A stretch of DNA of 16,681 bases from an uncultured Clostridium sp. Its GTDB lineage: Bacteria > Bacillota > Clostridia > Clostridiales > Clostridiaceae. The notes beneath the pieces are model-generated. The model was not told the DNA's origin. It did not search any database and saw nothing but the letters and a program-made list of their open reading frames with translations. The stretch covers positions 1 to 16,681 of the forward strand of contig NZ_CALEVF010000168.1 in the NCBI RefSeq assembly GCF_937920395.1, written 5' to 3'. Below are positions 6,377 to 14,491 of the stretch, in pieces; within the stretch, counting starts at the first letter, position 1; each line of letters begins with the position of its first letter. The position numbers and the translations under genes are program-made.

Positions 6377-8569
6377 TTATAATTTGATAATCTCATGTTC
6401 TTCATGAGTGATGTTTATAAAATATTTTTCTCCTTGCACCATTATCTTGAATGAAAGTCTTCTCCATTTTTCTGGTAAGTTAGGACTAACCGTAATCATG
6501 CCATCTTGAACCTTTAGTCCAGCAAAACCTAATATTGCCGCCATCCAAGCTCCACCATTCGCGGCTGGATGTGTGCCACCTATATATATTGAGCCTGCAA
6601 ACTGCTTAGTTTCTCCAGTCAAATCCACGTTTGCAGTTTTTACAAAAAACGGATATGCCCACTTCTCATTTCCAATATCACAAGAAAGTAGTGAATAGAC
6701 ACATGGACTTAGACTAGAACCGTGTTCTGTTTTTGGTTCATAATACTGCCAGTTTGCTTTCTTTACAGCTAACGTATAATCGTCCTTAAATAAATAAAGC
6801 ATAAGTACAATGTCTGCTTGCTTTATGATTTTAGTAGTTGATGCAACACCATGCCCACCACCCCAATATTCTTTTGGGTCAAGCAGTCTACCCCTAACTT
6901 CATCTACAGAGCAATTTTCTAAATTGTTATATCCATCAAATTGTTCAATTATATGAGTTTTGTCATCAGGAGCTGGTACATATAGCTTTTCTTTAAACTT
7001 AACTATATTATCAATTTCGTCAATATAATTAATTCTTGAAATAAGCTCTAAATACTCTTTTGGACACTTACCCCTTAACAGTTCTATAGTTTGGAGTGTT
7101 ACATCTAAAGTATGATAAATCATTTTATTTGTGTATGCATTATTATTTACCCTTTCATGATACTCATCAGGTCCGATAACATCTAGAATTTCATATCTAT
7201 CCTTATCTTCTTTATAATAAGCATAAGAATAAAAGAACCTTGCACATTCAAGAATTACCTCTGCACCACCATCTAATAGTATGCTAATATCGCAAGAAAA
7301 CTTATAAGTTTCCCATATTGCATAAACTACATCAGCACTTATATGAACTTGTTTATCCTTAAAATATGTTTTGACAGGGCGACCAGTAAAGATATCTGTC
7401 ACATTAAAATCGCTACAGGCATCTTCACCATTTTCTTGACTTTCCCAAGCATAAAATGCTCCTCTAAAGCCATAGTATTCCGCTTTTTTTCTAGCTCCAT
7501 CTAATGTTCTAATACGGTAATTCACTAAATTTCGAGCTACCGCAGGTTCCGTATGGAGAAAAAATGGAAGCATGAAAATCTCAGTGTCCCAGAATATTGC
7601 ACCCTTGTAGGTTTGTCCCGAAAGTCCCCTTGCAGGTATTGATAATTTATTTGAATGTAATGGTGCAATAATTTGAAGTTGATAAATACTATACCGAAGT
7701 GCTAATTGATCCTCTTCACTGCCCTCTATAATTACATCGGAATTATCCCATCTACCTTTCCACTTCATTATGTGTTCATTGAAATCTTTCTCATAACCAT
7801 TCTTGGAAGCTCTACGCGTATCAATTTCACAATCTCCTTCAATATTAGAAGTTTCATCATTTCCAGTGTAAACAGATATATATTTATAAATAGTATATTC
7901 TACTTTAGGCTCTGCCTTAAACTTTATATTTCGAAATATACTCTTTTCCCCTTTTTCAATAACTTCCTTCGATTCAAATTTTCGTATACAAACTTCAGTT
8001 ACTACAACTGGTACTTTTAATTCCTGAGTTCTTGAGGACACTTTTATTAATTCGTTTATGTTCTCCACTTTGTAATTCTCCAAATGAAAACCATTTATAT
8101 CCCATACATCTCCATCAATACCAGTTTTAATAATTAATTCACAATTTTGGTTCACTGTCAGTGTATATTTAAGACAAATCAAATGAGAATTGACAAGACT
8201 AACAAAGCGCTCTGATTTAAGATTTATTTCACCATGAATTGTATTCCATGTAGTGTTTCTTCTATGAATTCCTTCATTTATATCCAGGCTTTGTACATGC
8301 TTTAATGGATTTGCTTGTAATAAACTTACTTCTTCCCCATTAATACTAAATGTAGTAAACAGTCCATTAGGAGCATTAATTGGCTCACGCCAGCTATCCC
8401 CTTGTTTATCATATAACCCGGAAATATTGCATGCAACTAGTTCATTTTTAGTGTACTCTTCCATAGTTCCACGCAGGCCCATATAACCATTTCCTGTCAT
8501 AAATTTATTCCCATTATTAACTATATTTTTATTGTTAAATCCATTTTCATATACCGTCCATGATTTCAA
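6377..8569 (-). CDS. GH65 glycoside phosphorylase, shorter paralogue (maltose/kojibiose/nigerose phosphorylase type)
   Basis: The 730-residue inverting phosphorylase cleaves an alpha-glucoside with phosphate to give beta-glucose 1-phosphate. An N-terminal beta-sandwich (about 1-260) precedes the (alpha/alpha)6 barrel with FWDTE (326-330), AWES (374-377), HISAD (409-413), GPDEYHE (466-472), KQAD (583-586) and TEHGSSLS (614-621), then a small C-terminal beta domain. Glu469 in GPDE is the inferred general acid, and the Lys-Gln and His-Gly-Ser-Ser segments are the inferred phosphate site. The start is TTG, one base after the stop of the upstream GH65 gene, with GGAGG seven bases before it. No other in-frame start fits. 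No signal peptide is seen, so the enzyme is cytoplasmic. The linkage cut (1,2, 1,3, 1,4 or 1,1) cannot be decided from sequence alone. Confidence 0.92.
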   Translation of the reverse strand: MKSWTVYENGFNNKNIVNNGNKFMTGNGYMGLRGTMEEYTKNELVACNISGLYDKQGDSWREPINAPNGLFTTFSINGEEVSLLQANPLKHVQSLDINEGIHRRNTTWNTIHGEINLKSERFVSLVNSHLICLKYTLTVNQNCELIIKTGIDGDVWDINGFHLENYKVENINELIKVSSRTQELKVPVVVTEVCIRKFESKEVIEKGEKSIFRNIKFKAEPKVEYTIYKYISVYTGNDETSNIEGDCEIDTRRASKNGYEKDFNEHIMKWKGRWDNSDVIIEGSEEDQLALRYSIYQLQIIAPLHSNKLSIPARGLSGQTYKGAIFWDTEIFMLPFFLHTEPAVARNLVNYRIRTLDGARKKAEYYGFRGAFYAWESQENGEDACSDFNVTDIFTGRPVKTYFKDKQVHISADVVYAIWETYKFSCDISILLDGGAEVILECARFFYSYAYYKEDKDRYEILDVIGPDEYHERVNNNAYTNKMIYHTLDVTLQTIELLRGKCPKEYLELISRINYIDEIDNIVKFKEKLYVPAPDDKTHIIEQFDGYNNLENCSVDEVRGRLLDPKEYWGGGHGVASTTKIIKQADIVLMLYLFKDDYTLAVKKANWQYYEPKTEHGSSLSPCVYSLLSCDIGNEKWAYPFFVKTANVDLTGETKQFAGSIYIGGTHPAANGGAWMAAILGFAGLKVQDGMITVSPNLPEKWRRLSFKIMVQGEKYFINITHEEHEIIKL

Positions 8570-8570
8570 G

Positions 8571-10880
8571 TTAACCCCTCCAACATTCAGGCATAAGTAT
8601 ATTTACCTCTTTAGAATCTATGGTATATTCTTTATCGTAGATTACTACAGTTATAGCCTTATTATTAATAGTTCGAAAAGTTATATTTATCTTATCGATT
8701 TTTATTAAAAGCACTGCTTCTTTATAAACAATTCTAAAACTATATCTTTCCCAGTCTATAGGTATAGATGGATTAAACTTTAGTATATCGCCATCACTTC
8801 TCATTCCGCCAAACCCATATACAATATTTACCCATGCGCCAGCAAGGCTTGTAGTATGGAGCCCTTCTTTAGTATTTCTATTATAATTATCTAAATCCAT
8901 ACGAGTTGCAAAACCGAAAAAGTTAAAAGCTTCTTCATGTTTTTTTAGCTCCGATGCAAAAATAGAATGAATGGATGGAGAAAGTGAGGACTCATGAATA
9001 GTTTTTGGTTCATAATATTCATAATTAGCTTTTTTTTGTGCTAAACTAAATTCTTGATTATATAAAAACATAAACATTAAAACATCCGGTTGTTTTATCA
9101 TATCAGTACGATATATCCTATCGTAGGACCAATTATTATAAAGAGGAAACTCCTCAATAGGTATAGAATTCACATCAATATGTGGCATATTAAAATATCC
9201 CTCATGCTGTTCATAAATATTGCTTTTCTCATCCAATAAAATAAGCATATTATCTGAACATTTTTTAAAATTCGAAAAATCCTCCTGAGTAATCTCTATT
9301 TTCTCTTGTAATTGATTATACTTAGCGGCTGAATCTTCCTTTAGTTCTTTTATTACCTCTAATGTATAGTTAAAGACTTTTTTAGCCATATAATTGGTAT
9401 AACAATTATTATTAACCATCATATGAAACTCATCAGGTCCCATAACAGAAAAGAATCCAAATTTATTTGTAAGCTGACTCCAAGCTCCACGTGACACTAA
9501 AAATCTACTAATCTGAATAAGCATTTCTACTCCATGAGTATATAAAAACTCTTTATCTCCACTCAAATGAACATAATGCCAAATTCCATAAGCAACACCA
9601 GTACTTGGTTGAAATTGAAGACTAGCATGCTGCCATAAGTCACAGCCTTCCTCTCCATTTAATGTTGCAATTGGATAACACGCCCCAGAACAGTCTAACA
9701 TTTTAGCACGTTCCATAGCCCGATTAAGATTGCTATATCTAAACTCCAATAAATTCTTAGCTGCTTTTAAATTATTAAATAAATAAAATGGCAAACAATA
9801 AGTCTCTGTATCCCAGAAGGCATGACCATTATAAGCTTCACCCGTTAATCCTTTTGCCCCTATATTATTAGATGGATCTTGTCCATGATAAGTTTGCTGC
9901 ATTTGAAAAATACAATATCTTATGCCCTGTTGATTTTTTTCATCACCATCAATTTGGATATCAAATCTATCCCAAATATTTCCCCAGAGTGTCTTGTTTT
10001 CTTTAAGAGCTACATCTAAACCTTTATTGTACTGCTTTAAAACTGCATTAGTGCCTTTATATAATAGATAATCATCATCCTTTGAAGTGTCCTTTAAAAC
10101 TACATTTGATACCAGCTTATCAATGACACTAGCTTCACCTTTTATAAGTGTCAAAGAAATTTTATAACCAGTAATCTTATGATCCTCATACACACTTTTA
10201 CTATTGATTTTATCAGATACAAGTTTGAAACCTGAGAAAACCCTTTGGTTTGAGGTAAGCGTCTTCCCAATAACTGCAACTATTTCATCAGAAGCTTCCT
10301 TTTTAATCACATTCCAATAATTTTTATGTTTTGTCGTCTGAATAGTACCAAAATCTAATGCCATTATAATATCTATATTTCCAGAAAAATTAATAGGTTC
10401 AAATATAATTCTTTGGAAACCTTCATGAGTGCTTTCCATATTTAGGAATCTTAGAAACTTAACTTTTAACCTTTTCCCGGATCTAGTATTCCAAATAAAT
10501 TCTCTAGTAAGAGTACCTTCTTTTAAATCTAAGATTCTTCTAAATTCGCAAAAGCTAACAGAGTTTAAGTCTAACTGCTCACCATCAATCGTTATTCTAG
10601 TATATAGCCAATCTACTGAATTAACCATAAAATGAGTATGATCTATAATTCCCTTGTACGCAGATTTATTTACATCATCAGAATATTCGTATACTCCATT
10701 AAAGTAACTTCCCAAAAGACTTTCACAAGATGAACTCTCATCAAAATATCCCCTTACTCCCATATACTCATTTCCTAACGAAAAAATTGATTCAGATACT
10801 CTATTTCTATTTTTATCAAAACCTTCTTCAATAACTTTCCATGGATTAAGTTTGTAATATATGTCCGCAATTTTAGTCAT
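8571..10880 (-). CDS. GH65 glycoside phosphorylase, longer divergent paralogue
   Basis: The 769-residue cytoplasmic GH65 enzyme has an N-terminal beta-sandwich (about 1-300), then barrel motifs FWDTE (355-359), NGEEGCDLWQHASLQ (about 408-422), GPDEF (481-485), KQPD (596-599) and TIHESSLS (627-634), and a C-terminal beta domain. Glu484 is the inferred acid and is the only Glu of this motif shared with the neighbour, since DEYHE is DEFHM here. Where the other GH65 has the canonical HIxAD, this one reads FQPST (423-427), so it belongs to a different subgroup, likely with a different acceptor (disaccharide, glucosylglycerol and glucosylrhamnose types are all known in GH65). GGGG precedes the ATG. 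It follows the second permease by 39 bp and abuts the next GH65 gene. Confidence 0.92.
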   Translation of the reverse strand: MTKIADIYYKLNPWKVIEEGFDKNRNRVSESIFSLGNEYMGVRGYFDESSSCESLLGSYFNGVYEYSDDVNKSAYKGIIDHTHFMVNSVDWLYTRITIDGEQLDLNSVSFCEFRRILDLKEGTLTREFIWNTRSGKRLKVKFLRFLNMESTHEGFQRIIFEPINFSGNIDIIMALDFGTIQTTKHKNYWNVIKKEASDEIVAVIGKTLTSNQRVFSGFKLVSDKINSKSVYEDHKITGYKISLTLIKGEASVIDKLVSNVVLKDTSKDDDYLLYKGTNAVLKQYNKGLDVALKENKTLWGNIWDRFDIQIDGDEKNQQGIRYCIFQMQQTYHGQDPSNNIGAKGLTGEAYNGHAFWDTETYCLPFYLFNNLKAAKNLLEFRYSNLNRAMERAKMLDCSGACYPIATLNGEEGCDLWQHASLQFQPSTGVAYGIWHYVHLSGDKEFLYTHGVEMLIQISRFLVSRGAWSQLTNKFGFFSVMGPDEFHMMVNNNCYTNYMAKKVFNYTLEVIKELKEDSAAKYNQLQEKIEITQEDFSNFKKCSDNMLILLDEKSNIYEQHEGYFNMPHIDVNSIPIEEFPLYNNWSYDRIYRTDMIKQPDVLMFMFLYNQEFSLAQKKANYEYYEPKTIHESSLSPSIHSIFASELKKHEEAFNFFGFATRMDLDNYNRNTKEGLHTTSLAGAWVNIVYGFGGMRSDGDILKFNPSIPIDWERYSFRIVYKEAVLLIKIDKINITFRTINNKAITVVIYDKEYTIDSKEVNILMPECWRG

Positions 10881-10919
10881 AATAATCCCCGCCTTATAAT
10901 AAAGTTTTATTAAATTTCG

Positions 10920-11792
10920 TTAGCCCTTAACTCCTGAATCTGAACTACCTTGAATAATCTGTTTTTGAAAGATTGTAAATAAAATAATTGGTGGAATCAT
11001 TGCAAATAAAATTGCTCTTAATACTTCAACATCTGTAACAGGACTATTCCTAAATTGGAATAAACGCACCATTACAGTTTCAAGTCCTGTATTGTTAAGT
11101 AACAAGTATGGTAATAAAAAGTCTGACCAAGCAGCATTAACTGCATACATTGAAATTACCATTGTTATTGGTTTACTTAATGGCATTACAATTCTAAAAA
11201 ATATTTGTAAATTATTACATCCATCTAATCTAGCAGCCTCTATTATTGACATTGGAAGCTTATCAAAAAACTGCTTAAACAAAACTACAAAAAATGCATT
11301 AGCTCCAATAACGAGCCACAGTGGATAGAAAGTTCCGCTTAGTCCTAATTTAGTTATATTTATAAAAAGTGGAACTACACTAGTAGTTGCTGGAACCATA
11401 AGGCTTCCTAATATAAGTCCATAAACTATTTTTGTCCCTTTAGGTTTTATTATGGAGATCGAATATGCAAGTAACCCATTAAAAACTACTGCACATACAA
11501 CACTTCCAGCTACTGCATAAAATGAGTTTAAATAATACTTGAAAAAATCAAGATCCTTCCATGTTTTAACAAACTTACTAAAATCCAAATGCTTAGGTAA
11601 TAAAGTTGGTTCTATAGTAAATTCCTTTATATCTTTAAAACTTGAAAGAAAAACCCATATAGGCGGAGCAACTGATATTATAGTAATAATTAAACAAATA
11701 ATAAAGATGCTATAGTATAAAATCCTTACACTAGGCTTTTTTAAATCCGATTGAGCAATAATACCATTATCTTTTTTTTGTAATTTACCCAT
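10920..11792 (-). CDS. Carbohydrate ABC transporter permease, MalG type (CUT1)
   Basis: The 290-residue inner-membrane protein has about six transmembrane segments, the first at about 24-48 and the others spread through 90-280. The cytoplasmic EAA loop that docks the ATPase reads EAARLDG (185-191) followed by a Pro at 204 (IVMPLSKP), the standard CUT1 form. The cytoplasmic N-terminus of about 20 residues and short hydrophilic C-terminus match the MalG arm of the heterodimer. It starts 14 bp after the first permease stop and is followed 39 bp later by the GH65 genes. It forms the membrane channel with its neighbour and imports the glycoside delivered by the lipoprotein. No ATPase gene is present in the window. 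Confidence 0.93.
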   Translation of the reverse strand: MGKLQKKDNGIIAQSDLKKPSVRILYYSIFIICLIITIISVAPPIWVFLSSFKDIKEFTIEPTLLPKHLDFSKFVKTWKDLDFFKYYLNSFYAVAGSVVCAVVFNGLLAYSISIIKPKGTKIVYGLILGSLMVPATTSVVPLFINITKLGLSGTFYPLWLVIGANAFFVVLFKQFFDKLPMSIIEAARLDGCNNLQIFFRIVMPLSKPITMVISMYAVNAAWSDFLLPYLLLNNTGLETVMVRLFQFRNSPVTDVEVLRAILFAMIPPIILFTIFQKQIIQGSSDSGVKG

Positions 11793-11806
11793 GAATTTTC
11801 TCCTTT

Positions 11807-12718
11807 CTACATATCTTTTTCTTTACTAACTTTGTTATAAATTGCAGTTAATATTATTAAGAACACACTTATGATAACCGAAACTGCAGCTGCTTTTGGG
11901 TAATCGAATTGTTCAAAAGCATATTTATAAACTAATTGCATTATTGATATAGATGCATCATTAGGTCCTCCATTGGTCATTACTAATGGTTCATAAAGTA
12001 TCTGAAAAACAGATATAACTTGTAGAATCAAAAGAGTTCTCACTAAATTGTGTAGATTTGGTAAAGTTACATGAACTACTCTCTTCCAGATACCAGCTCC
12101 ATCAATAATAGCAGCCTCATATAATTCCGGGTTTACTCCTTGAAGTGCAGCTAAATATATAAGAGCCGTAGCCCCTGCACCCTTCCATGTCATGGTAAAG
12201 ACTATTAAAGGTATAGTAATTTTAGGATTACTAAGCCATATCTGAGGTGCTACACCTAAATGCCCTAAAATTATATTAAGCACACCTGTTTGTCCAGGTT
12301 TTAAAATAAATCCCCACATTAAAACAGTGGCTAAGCCTGGTACTATATTAGGAAAATAAGTCCCAACTCTAAACAAAGATTTAGCATGTACCAATTCATT
12401 CATCAATATAGCCATGATTATAGGAATAAAAAAGCCAATAATAATTGAAAAGAATGTGTATTGAAAAGTATTTCTTATGGCTGGCAGAAAATCAGGGTGA
12501 TGAAATACATCTATATAATTTTTTAGACCAACAAAAGCTACACTAGTCATTCCTCTGGCGCTATAAAGTGAGAGACGGATACTTTCTAATAGTGGTACCC
12601 AAACAAAGAATGCGAATAATATAAGTGCAGGTAACATAACTAACCATCCAGATAAGTTCTTTCTAATAATTTGGGACAACTTATGTTTGACTATTATTTC
12701 TTTTCTAACTTCAAGCAT
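11807..12718 (-). CDS. Carbohydrate ABC transporter permease, MalF type (CUT1)
   Basis: The 303-residue membrane protein has about six transmembrane helices, the first at about 24-44. The EAA loop is at 201-220 (EAAIIDGAG...TLP), and the MTNGGP segment (247-252), very common in MalF/UgpA-like sugar permeases, is present. It is short like UgpA/LacF relatives and lacks the large periplasmic P2 domain of E. coli MalF. GGAGG lies six bases before the ATG. It comes 106 bp after the binding-protein gene, with a hairpin in that gap, and 14 bp before its MalG-type partner. The partner ATPase must be supplied from elsewhere in the genome. Confidence 0.93.
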   Translation of the reverse strand: MLEVRKEIIVKHKLSQIIRKNLSGWLVMLPALILFAFFVWVPLLESIRLSLYSARGMTSVAFVGLKNYIDVFHHPDFLPAIRNTFQYTFFSIIIGFFIPIIMAILMNELVHAKSLFRVGTYFPNIVPGLATVLMWGFILKPGQTGVLNIILGHLGVAPQIWLSNPKITIPLIVFTMTWKGAGATALIYLAALQGVNPELYEAAIIDGAGIWKRVVHVTLPNLHNLVRTLLILQVISVFQILYEPLVMTNGGPNDASISIMQLVYKYAFEQFDYPKAAAVSVIISVFLIILTAIYNKVSKEKDM

Positions 12719-12773
12719 TTAAACCCTCCTTTTACAAAATAAGACGGAACGATAATTTGGTACTTAATTTACA

Positions 12774-12802
12774 CACCGTGAAGATCTTAGTGCCCCACGG
12801 TG
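12774..12802 (-). other. Intergenic stem-loop between binding-protein and permease genes
   Basis: CACCGTG (12774-12780) and CACGGTG (12796-12802) form a perfect 7-bp, GC-rich stem with a 15-nt loop, 22 bp after the stop of the binding-protein gene. No U-tract follows on the minus strand, so full termination is unlikely. Stem-loops at this place commonly protect the upstream message or partly attenuate, giving more binding protein than permease. Confidence 0.55.
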
Positions 12803-12824
12803 ATAGTAATTGATAGGTTTGTTG

Positions 12825-14240
12825 TTACTTATTCACTTGGCTATCTAAAAGACTTTGAAGATTTGAGTTAGCAGTTCCAAGAAGTTTAGTAACATCTGCA
12901 TTTTTATCTGTAAGTACAGCTTGAAGTACCTTTGTTAATTCCGCATACATATCTTGTGAAATCTTAGGTTCTTCAGTGTGTAAATTACCAGGTTTGTTTA
13001 TCATCTTATAGTAATCGTTAAACATTGCCATATCTACATTTGAATTCTTTTTAACACTATCATTTTGAGCTTTCAAAAAAGCTGGTGAAGTCCATGCTGG
13101 GAATGATGGTATAACTGGTGTTCCACTTGCAACTTTATTTTTTGCATCTGCATCCAAACCTGCTATTGATGCCGGTGTTACAACTGGCGCTTTTCCCATA
13201 ACTTCAATGTATTTAAGTGCTGCTTTTACTTGCTCAGGAGTATCTTTTGCAGAGAACATATATGGTGTACCACCCATTAGTGAATATTGTCCACCCGGGC
13301 CTGCAGGCATTGGTACAAGCGCAAGTTTTCTAACATTTAATTTATTAACTTGAGTTACTTGATTTACTGCATCATTTGCTCCAATATACATAGCAGCCGC
13401 ACCAGTTCCAAGAGCCTTAAATCCTGAACTCCAATCCTCATTAGTAGGATCATCAGTTAAAACATCATATTTCCATTTTAAATCTTTAACATAATTCATT
13501 GCTGCTATATCTTCTTTAGAATTAAGTTGTGCAATCCATCTACCGTCCTTTTGTGCTTCTAGTTTCGCACCAAAAGCCCAAGCTAAATTTGAGTAATGCC
13601 ATCCACCAGCATTATCTTTAGCTAAAATATCTAATCCAGCAGCCCCAGTTTTAGCTTTTATTATCTTAGCATCTTGTGCAAGTTCATCCCATGTCTTTGG
13701 ATATTTAGGAATTCCCTTAGCATCTACTAGTCCAGCCTTTTGAAACAAATCAACATTTATCATTAATCCTAATGAATATCCATCACGTGGAATACCATAT
13801 ATTTTACCGTCCTTTGATAACAAATCTTTAATTTTAGGATTCATAGCAGTATCCCATCCAAGTTCCTTAAGTTCACTAGTTATATCTTTTACAAATCCAC
13901 CTTCAATAAGCTTTTGTGGTTCTGTGTACCACGTTTCAAATACAGTAGGTAAATTTCCTGACTCTGCCAAGGAAATAAAAGTATCAGTTGCATACTTATA
14001 GTATGCTGGTACAACATTAATCTCTGGATTTGTAGTTTTTAAAGTTGCTACAAATTTTTTGTGCATTTTAATATCATCAGTTAATGTTGCTTCAGGCCAA
14101 ATTCCAAGTTTAATTGTTACCTTACCTTTGTCTGCCCCTGTATCTGAACTCGTGCTCGAACTTTTATTTGCACAACCTGTAAAAGATAACAATGATGTAA
14201 GTAACCCTAAAGTAATAATTCTTTGAATACTTTTTTTCAT
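12825..14240 (-). CDS. Sugar ABC transporter substrate-binding lipoprotein (CUT1, family 1)
   Basis: The 471-residue extracellular solute-binding protein is anchored by a lipid. Residues 1-22 are a lipoprotein signal peptide (MKKSIQRI then a hydrophobic core), with the lipobox SFTGC placing the modified Cys at 23. A Ser/Thr-rich linker (26-37) follows. The mature part opens with the typical VTIKLGIWP strand and carries FETWYTEPQKLIEGG, GKIYGIPRDGYSLGLMIN, YPKTWDELAQDAK and GTGAAAMYIGAN, standard for MalE/UgpB-like folds. Many aromatics suit sugar stacking, but the ligand cannot be read. GGGGG precedes the ATG. It is the first gene of the operon, 50 bp behind the predicted transcription start and its operator, and delivers the glycoside to the two permeases downstream. 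Confidence 0.94.
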   Translation of the reverse strand: MKKSIQRIITLGLLTSLLSFTGCANKSSSTSSDTGADKGKVTIKLGIWPEATLTDDIKMHKKFVATLKTTNPEINVVPAYYKYATDTFISLAESGNLPTVFETWYTEPQKLIEGGFVKDITSELKELGWDTAMNPKIKDLLSKDGKIYGIPRDGYSLGLMINVDLFQKAGLVDAKGIPKYPKTWDELAQDAKIIKAKTGAAGLDILAKDNAGGWHYSNLAWAFGAKLEAQKDGRWIAQLNSKEDIAAMNYVKDLKWKYDVLTDDPTNEDWSSGFKALGTGAAAMYIGANDAVNQVTQVNKLNVRKLALVPMPAGPGGQYSLMGGTPYMFSAKDTPEQVKAALKYIEVMGKAPVVTPASIAGLDADAKNKVASGTPVIPSFPAWTSPAFLKAQNDSVKKNSNVDMAMFNDYYKMINKPGNLHTEEPKISQDMYAELTKVLQAVLTDKNADVTKLLGTANSNLQSLLDSQVNK

Positions 14241-14274
14241 GTAATTTCCCCCTTTAAATAGGTTTTATTATTAA

Positions 14275-14290
14275 GGTTTAACGTTTAACC
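14275..14290. promoter_or_regulatory. LacI-type operator downstream of the start site
   Basis: The near-palindrome GGTTAAACGTTAAACC (minus-strand reading) has the central CG step typical of LacI-family operators, with a single non-symmetric pair in each half. It covers about +1 to +16 of the transcript. Its core AACGTTAAA recurs exactly at the lacI promoter (15642-15650), linking both sites to one regulator. Confidence 0.6.
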
Positions 14291-14297
14291 TAATTTA

Positions 14298-14326
14298 ATT
14301 ATAATCGTTTACAAATTCCTTGTCAA
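14298..14326 (-). promoter_or_regulatory. Consensus vegetative promoter of the sugar operon
   Basis: On the minus strand the -35 is TTGACA (14321-14326) and the -10 is TATAAT (14298-14303), both perfect matches to the sigma-A consensus with a 17-bp spacer. Transcription should start near 14291, giving a leader of about 50 nt before the binding-protein gene. Such a strong promoter implies tight repression, consistent with the operator-like sites over the -10 and at +1 to +16. Confidence 0.9.
14300..14313 (-). promoter_or_regulatory. cre-like / LacI-family operator over the -10
   Basis: The minus strand reads TGTAAACGATTATA, which matches the catabolite-responsive consensus TGWAANCGNTNWCA at every constrained position except one (T for C near the end). 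It overlaps the -10 hexamer. It could bind CcpA, the local LacI-family repressor, or both. Confidence 0.55.
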
Positions 14327-14380
14327 TATAATTATTATTTTCTTGAATAAATGGTACTTCCTACATACTTATAATAAAAT

Positions 14381-14434
14381 GAAAAAACTAAAGCCCCATT
14401 ATGGCATTAATACCCATCATGGAGCTGGTTTTTC
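14381..14434 (-). terminator. Terminator of the lacI gene
   Basis: A hairpin pairs CCATTATGG (14396-14404) with CCATCATGG (14414-14422; one mismatch) around a 9-nt loop. Additional outer pairing joins an A-run (14382-14387) and a T-run (14429-14433). In the minus direction it ends in six Ts, about 58 bp beyond the lacI stop, so lacI is separated from the operon it is thought to control. Confidence 0.75.
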
Positions 14435-14491
14435 ACATATATATTATATTTTAATAACCTCTTTTCATAAAACGACGTTTAGCTTTATCTT

